Shown piece by piece: positions 1 to 5,798 of a stretch of DNA of 5,798 nt. A model generated the notes under the pieces. It ran no database searches and had not been told where the DNA came from. It was given only the letters and a program-made list of their open reading frames with translations. How positions within the stretch are numbered: the stretch's first letter is position 1; every line of letters starts with the position of its first letter. The position numbers were made by a program, and so were the translations under genes. This DNA comes from Pseudomonadota bacterium (GTDB lineage Bacteria > Myxococcota_A > Polyangia > Polyangiales > Polyangiaceae). The stretch spans positions 1-5,798 of the forward strand of contig QGUH01000291.1 in the NCBI GenBank assembly GCA_003242355.1. The letters run 5' to 3'.

Positions 1-721
1 TCTTTGCGTTGTTGGGCGCCACCGGGGGCCTGGCGGGCCCGGTTTCCGGCCACCGCGGCGGCTTCGCTTCGGGCGGCGGCGCGGGGACGCTTTCGAGCAG
101 CCTATCCGTTCGGGCGCGCATCGGCGGCTCGTCGGGCACGGGCTCGATCAAGTCGGCCGCATCGGTCACCGAATCGAGCGCCTCGTCACGGCCGGTCGCC
201 GAATCGAGCGCCTCGTCACGGCTGGCTCCGAACGCTGCTCGGGGGGGCAGCGTCTCGAGCGTGTCCATGTCGACCTCGGAGGGCTCTTCCGGGTCGAGGA
301 TCTCGGGCTCGAGCACCTCGAGCGACTCTTCGGCGGCTTGGAGCGTTTCTCCGGCCGGCTCCAGATCGAGCTCTTCGAGCTCGATGTCCACGTCGATGTC
401 GACCTCGAGCTCGTCTTCGTTCGATGCCGCGCTCGAGGCGGCCGCGCCGGCCGGCTCGGACGCGCTCACGAGGGGAGGCTCGGGGGCCCAGCCCGCCTTC
501 AGCGCCGCGTTGAGCGCGTTCAGGTGCTGCTGCAGGTCCCGCGCTCGCTCGATGCGCCCAGCGTCGATCGCGGTATCCACCGCGCGAGCGAGCCATTCGA
601 GCGCATCCGCCCGCGCCCCGCGCCGCCACTGCGCGTCGGCCGTCCGCAGGTTCCACGCGACGTCGTCGTCATCGTCGTCGAGCGCCTGCGGAAAGGGCGG
701 CGGCGCGTCACGCAGCATCAT
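1..721 (-). CDS. Acidic low-complexity protein with TPR-like N-terminal helices (partial, 3' end missing)
   Basis: Reading leftward from ATG at 721-719 the frame stays open for 240 codons to the window edge, so the C-terminus is missing. Codons are strongly GC-ending. Residues 15-20 are six Asp in a row. Residues 21-76 (starting VAWNLRTADAQWRRGARADALEW) look like two or three amphipathic helices resembling a TPR-type hairpin. Residues about 102-155 are an acidic block dominated by Glu, Asp, Leu and Val. Residues 168-187 are two copies of a ten-residue repeat, and the rest is Pro-rich and probably disordered. No signal peptide or membrane segment is visible. A second ATG follows at once (718), a GTG lies upstream in frame (739), and none has a clear Shine-Dalgarno, so the exact start is uncertain. 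It lies 73 bp downstream of ftsK on the same strand. I do not recognise the family. From memory, similar helical N-termini occur in myxobacterial regulatory proteins whose recognisable domain is C-terminal; here that part is outside the window. Confidence 0.72.
   Translation of the reverse strand, partial: MMLRDAPPPFPQALDDDDDDVAWNLRTADAQWRRGARADALEWLARAVDTAIDAGRIERARDLQQHLNALNAALKAGWAPEPPLVSASEPAGAAASSAASNEDELEVDIDVDIELEELDLEPAGETLQAAEESLEVLEPEILDPEEPSEVDMDTLETLPPRAAFGASRDEALDSATGRDEALDSVTDAADLIEPVPDEPPMRARTDRLLESVPAPPPEAKPPRWPETGPARPPVAPNNAK
164..223 (-). repeat. In-frame 30-bp tandem duplication (two 10-residue repeats)
   Basis: Positions 164-193 and 194-223 are adjacent 30-bp copies differing at only two bases (168/198 and 193/223). 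In the minus-strand acidic gene they encode RDEALDSATG followed by RDEALDSVTD. The period is a multiple of three, so the reading frame is kept. The near identity points to a recent slippage or unequal-exchange duplication in a disordered linker. Confidence 0.85.
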
Positions 722-767
722 CGATTGTTCGGATATCACAGGGAGAGCCCATGCGCGAAGCCAGCAA

Positions 768-779
768 TTTCCCGGGAAA
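768..779. repeat. Perfect 12-bp palindrome between ftsK and the downstream gene
   Basis: TTTCCCGGGAAA is a perfect self-complementary 12-mer with no spacer, in the 73-bp gap between the ftsK stop and the start of the acidic gene. With no loop it is a poor RNA hairpin but could be a binding site for a dimeric protein. Its outer bases overlap the T-rich tail of the putative terminator next to it. A chance palindrome cannot be excluded. Confidence 0.4.
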
Positions 780-794
780 AGAGCCGTGAATCCG

Positions 795-801
<7 letters not shown>
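777..801 (-). terminator. Possible weak intrinsic terminator at the end of ftsK
   Basis: On the minus strand a perfect 7-bp stem (GCCGTGA / TCACGGC, positions 801-795 and 789-783) encloses a 5-nt loop and is followed directly by TCTTTT (782-777). The stem's upstream arm contains the ftsK TGA stop. Geometry fits a Rho-independent terminator, but the stem is short and the T-tract is interrupted by one C, so it would probably be leaky and may only attenuate read-through into the acidic gene. Confidence 0.4.
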
Positions 802-3479
<2,678 letters not shown>

Positions 3480-3485
3480 CGACTA

Positions 3486-3499
3486 CATGTAACTACATG
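3486..3499. promoter_or_regulatory. Perfect inverted repeat CATGTA-AC-TACATG just upstream of ftsK, candidate operator
   Basis: Two perfect 6-bp half-sites separated by 2 bp end 6 bp before the ftsK ATG. The octamer ACTACATG also recurs directly at 3482-3489 and 3492-3499, a 10-bp period that would put both copies on about the same face of the helix. The position, covering the translation start region and probably promoter DNA, suits a repressor site for ftsK. I do not recognise it as a known LexA or other consensus. On the minus strand it also creates two ATG-TAG start-stop pairs (3498-3493 and 3488-3483). Confidence 0.4.
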
Positions 3500-3500
3500 A

Positions 3501-3507
3501 CCTCACC
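3501..3507 (-). promoter_or_regulatory. Shine-Dalgarno-like GGTGAGG set too far from the ftsK start
   Basis: The minus strand reads GGTGAGG, the only purine-rich anti-SD-like match near ftsK. It ends 21 nt before ATG 3479, too far for normal initiation. It lies 12 nt before the ATG at 3488, which is in frame with ftsK but followed at once by TAG. ftsK may therefore start without a Shine-Dalgarno, or from a leaderless transcript. Confidence 0.3.
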
Positions 3508-3566
3508 CGTTTCCACCAACTTTCGGGTCCCGGCGGCGGGGAGGTTCCGCGGGCGTTCCACCGTAC

Positions 3567-3596
3567 TTGAGTCCGAGTACCGCTAGGCTGTACTAT
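3567..3596 (+). promoter_or_regulatory. Possible sigma70-type promoter for the lipoprotein gene
   Basis: TTGAGT (3567-3572) and TACTAT (3591-3596) are separated by 18 bp. Each matches four of six bases of the housekeeping consensus. Initiation would fall near 3603, leaving a leader of about 60 nt before the ATG at 3665. The match is moderate, but it stands out in GC-rich DNA and lies in the right place and orientation. Confidence 0.45.
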
Positions 3597-3664
3597 CCAA
3601 ATCCTCGCCTGGCGCAGCAAAAAGGTGCCCGCGAGGCGAGAGAAGACGGAGCAGTCGAATCGCG

Positions 3665-5254
3665 ATGCAGCCGGGGGCTCCCACGGGCCGGATCCTGGCC
3701 ATGGCCACCATCGTTGCCGCGCTCACTGCTGGTGCTTGCCGCACCAGCAACGAGGACATCGAGCGTTGGGCGACACGGTCCCAAGGTCCAAAAAAGCTCG
3801 TGGCGGTGCTCGTTCACGACAAGTACCCACTCGAGCTTCGTGTCGAGGCGGCGCTGACGCTCATCGGAATTAAGCCGAGGAACGGCAGGCGCGTCGGCAT
3901 TCAAGGTAGCGACGAGCACATCGGTTTCGTCGCCGCGCTCGCGCAGCTGTCGCCTGCGGCGCGCGCGGCGATCGTCGAGGCGCTGGTGCCGCGCCTCGAG
4001 GCCGAGATGCGCAAACCCTTTCCGAAGTCGGCTGCGGGGCAGCCAGCGGCTGGCGATCCGTCGGCGCCGTACAAGGACGCGGCCTTCGCGTTGCTGACGC
4101 ACGACGGGGGCGCGTTGGTGGCCGACCCCGAGCTGCGGGCGCGCCTGCGTTCGGCGCTCGCGACCTGGTCCACCACCAACTTCGCGGAGCGCATCGAGGA
4201 CCCGTCGCAGATTTACGGAATCGAGCAAGTGATGCGCGAGCTCCGCGCGGAGGGCGCCCGGCTGCTTCCGCCGCTGATGGTGCCCAACGCGGCCAAGATC
4301 GACCGCATGGCCGAGCTCGTGGCTGACTTCGGCGATCCTGCGACGAAGCTCCTCGGCAGCCAGCGACTGGTGGCCATCGCGAACTACGTCGCCTCGAACG
4401 CGTGGATCGAGCACAAGACGCCGATCGTTCAAGCAGCCAACAAGGCATCGAAGCTCAATCCCTCCCCCGAGCGATTCCAACAGCAGCTCAAGCAGTACCA
4501 GGAAGAGGAGCTGCTGCGCGTGATGGCTTCGATGAAGCGCCTCGGCGGGCGCCCGGTCGTCGATTACCTGCTCGCGTTCGCGCGGGACGAGTCGAGGAGC
4601 GAGAAGCTCCGGGCGAGCGCCATGGCCGCGCTGCAGAACAACCTCGACCGGAACGACCCCGCGCACGCGGACGCCGTGTTGGAGATCGCTCGAGCACCGA
4701 GCTCGCCCGACCAGCTTCGCGACGTGGCGCTGCAGCGGGCCGCCGAGTTTCCCCGCTCACTCGTGATCGACAAGCTGTACGGCCTGTTCTCGCACGACAA
4801 CTGGAAGGTGCGATGGGTCGCAGCCGACCTCGTGCTGCGCATGAGCGAGGCGGGCGACCTCGAGGGTTTCTTCACCAGGCTCGGAAAAATTCGGACGATG
4901 GCGATCGCCGAGCCGCTTCGATACGGATCTCGGATTGCGGCGCTGAAGGGAACGCCGCCCGTCGTCCAGCTCGTGGAGCGGTACACGAAGGCGCCGCACT
5001 CGGCGCCGGTGCGCCTGAGCGCTCTCGCGTACTACTATGCCGTCGGAACGCCCTCCGACGTCTCGAAGGTGAGCGCCTACGCGAGCGATCGGACCGCGGT
5101 TCCGAGCTGTCCGACGGATGCCCAGGATTGCGAGTGGAAGTGTGACGTGCCTGCGGGCGCAGAACGTGAAACGAAGGACATCAAGACCATCGGCGATTTC
5201 GTGACCTACTGCATCGTGCCGGCCATGCAGGCTCGGCAGGGGGGAAAGACGTGA
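3665..5254 (+). CDS. Predicted HEAT-like repeat lipoprotein
   Basis: Encodes 529 residues. The N-terminus has one Arg (R9), a hydrophobic stretch (10-22) and LTAGAC ending in C25, a plausible though imperfect lipobox (Ala at -3), so export and lipid attachment at C25 are inferred. The mature part is rich in short amphipathic helices in HEAT-like pairs, clearest at 43-70, 86-113, 296-325, 332-361, 366-393 and 445-475 (for example SEKLRASAMAALQNNL and NWKVRWVAADLVLRM). HEAT solenoids generally act as protein-binding scaffolds; no catalytic motif is visible. The tail carries four cysteines (482, 489, 493, 516) that could form disulfides outside the cytoplasm. The first ATG was chosen because the next (codon 13) would remove the only positive charge of the signal peptide. 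A GGAG lies 13 nt upstream, rather far. The gene diverges from ftsK and is followed 37 bp later by the FHA gene on the same strand. The specific partner and function are unknown. Confidence 0.85.
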   Translation: MQPGAPTGRILAMATIVAALTAGACRTSNEDIERWATRSQGPKKLVAVLVHDKYPLELRVEAALTLIGIKPRNGRRVGIQGSDEHIGFVAALAQLSPAARAAIVEALVPRLEAEMRKPFPKSAAGQPAAGDPSAPYKDAAFALLTHDGGALVADPELRARLRSALATWSTTNFAERIEDPSQIYGIEQVMRELRAEGARLLPPLMVPNAAKIDRMAELVADFGDPATKLLGSQRLVAIANYVASNAWIEHKTPIVQAANKASKLNPSPERFQQQLKQYQEEELLRVMASMKRLGGRPVVDYLLAFARDESRSEKLRASAMAALQNNLDRNDPAHADAVLEIARAPSSPDQLRDVALQRAAEFPRSLVIDKLYGLFSHDNWKVRWVAADLVLRMSEAGDLEGFFTRLGKIRTMAIAEPLRYGSRIAALKGTPPVVQLVERYTKAPHSAPVRLSALAYYYAVGTPSDVSKVSAYASDRTAVPSCPTDAQDCEWKCDVPAGAERETKDIKTIGDFVTYCIVPAMQARQGGKT

Positions 5255-5291
5255 GGCGCCCGCGAAGCCACTCGGCGCGACGAGACGACTG

Positions 5292-5798
5292 ATGACCGAC
5301 CCCAACAAGAAAGTGAGTCGTACCTTCCAGTGCCGCGAGGCGCTCTGGCAGAAGTTCGAGCAGATGGCCCGGGAGCTCGAGTGCTCCGTGGACTACCTGA
5401 TCAACGACGCCATGAAGCAGTACGCGCGCCAGCGCGGATACAGCGGCGCGGCGAGCTCGGTTTCATCGGTGGTGCCCGGTTCCGTCGCGGCTCCGCCGCC
5501 TTTGCCTGTGCCCACGGCAGCGCCGCCTCCTCCGCCACCGCCCCCCGTGAATTCGGTTTCCACTATCTCTCCGCCGACGGCGCGTCCGGTGCCGATGCCT
5601 CCGCCGAAGCGCGTCGGGCCGCCCCCGCCGCCTCCGCCGCCGCCCGGTGCGAGCGTGCGGCGCCCGCCGCCTCCGCTGGGCCCGCCACGCACGGTCCCAC
5701 CCCACCCGGTCGCGGCGCACAAGCCGGGCACGCTCTCCATCCACTACCAAGGCGAGGTCTTCCCGGTGACCAAGGACCGGTTCATCATCGGCCGCGGG
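5292..5798 (+). CDS. RHH-like / polyproline / FHA-domain protein (partial, 3' end missing)
   Basis: ATG 5292 opens a frame that stays open to the window edge (169 codons). Residues 7-50 (starting KVSRTFQCREALWQKFEQMA) resemble a ribbon-helix-helix fold: one short strand then two helices (about 15-30 and 33-47). Residues 51-145 are a low-complexity Pro/Ala/Val linker with runs of eight Pro (78-85) and nine Pro (110-118). Residues 146-169 (GTLSIHYQGEVFPVTKDRFIIGRG) match the first strands of an FHA domain, ending at the Gly-Arg that begins the phosphothreonine-binding loop; the conserved Ser and Asn/His would lie beyond the window. FHA domains bind phosphothreonine, so the protein probably listens to Ser/Thr kinases, which myxobacteria have in number. 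The RHH-like part may bind DNA or only dimerise. No signal peptide, so cytoplasmic. No strong Shine-Dalgarno is visible. It starts 37 bp after the lipoprotein gene and is probably co-transcribed with it. Confidence 0.85.
   Translation, partial: MTDPNKKVSRTFQCREALWQKFEQMARELECSVDYLINDAMKQYARQRGYSGAASSVSSVVPGSVAAPPPLPVPTAAPPPPPPPPVNSVSTISPPTARPVPMPPPKRVGPPPPPPPPPGASVRRPPPPLGPPRTVPPHPVAAHKPGTLSIHYQGEVFPVTKDRFIIGRG

Larger units (their letters stand above)
3480..3664. promoter_or_regulatory. Divergent intergenic region between ftsK and the HEAT-like lipoprotein gene
   Basis: This 185-bp gap separates the outward-facing starts of ftsK (left) and the lipoprotein gene (right), so it must serve transcription of both unless they are read from farther away. 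Its A+T content is higher than its surroundings near 3481-3500 and 3590-3615. It holds the inverted repeat and the rightward promoter listed separately. I found no convincing leftward -35/-10 pair, no RNA gene and no terminator in it. Confidence 0.6.

Noticed and set aside
4460..4467. A match to the E. coli FtsK orienting motif GGGNAGGG (minus strand)
   Set aside because: A single 8-mer in GC-rich coding DNA is expected by chance, and the motif used by this FtsK is unknown.
3593..4666. A 357-codon minus-strand frame opposite the lipoprotein gene
   Set aside because: Low-information Arg/Leu-rich reading that also crosses the likely promoter region; the plus-strand frame has a signal peptide and helical repeats.
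5255..5291. Possible promoter or terminator between the lipoprotein and FHA genes
   Set aside because: The 37-bp gap shows no stem with a T-tract and no -35/-10 pair, so read-through is more likely.
5393..5740. A Gly-rich minus-strand frame near the right edge
   Set aside because: The Gly runs are the complement of the proline codons in the FHA-protein linker.

Overview
This is a high-GC stretch (roughly two-thirds G+C by eye) with strongly GC-biased third codon positions. It encodes an FtsK translocase, a HEAT-like lipoprotein and a Pro-rich FHA-domain protein. That mix of GC-rich coding and long low-complexity linkers suggests a myxobacterium (Myxococcota, possibly Polyangia). The assignment rests on style and remembered architectures, not on a marker gene.

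Layout. Positions 1-721 (minus) hold the first 240 codons of an acidic protein that runs off the left edge: a short helical, TPR-like N-terminal segment followed by a long acidic, Pro-rich, disordered region. Positions 795-3479 (minus) hold a complete FtsK/SpoIIIE-type DNA translocase, upstream of the acidic gene on the same strand. A possible weak terminator overlaps the ftsK stop codon. Positions 3480-3664 are a divergent intergenic region. It carries a perfect 14-bp inverted repeat next to the ftsK start and a plausible sigma70-type promoter pointing right. Positions 3665-5254 (plus) encode a predicted lipoprotein made of HEAT-like helices with a Cys-containing C-terminal tail. Positions 5292-5798 (plus) encode the start of a protein with a ribbon-helix-helix-like N-terminus, a polyproline linker and the first strands of an FHA domain, cut by the right edge.

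How the genes relate. FtsK moves chromosomal DNA through the closing division septum. The lipoprotein and FHA genes are separated by only 37 bp and are probably co-transcribed. A functional link between that pair and FtsK is not shown by the sequence; they only share a divergent promoter region. I see no mobile element, RNA gene or CRISPR array, and no convincing novel multi-gene system. The most distinctive items are the RHH-like/polyPro/FHA architecture, the inverted repeat with two ATG-TAG start-stop pairs before ftsK, and the unfinished acidic gene at the left edge.
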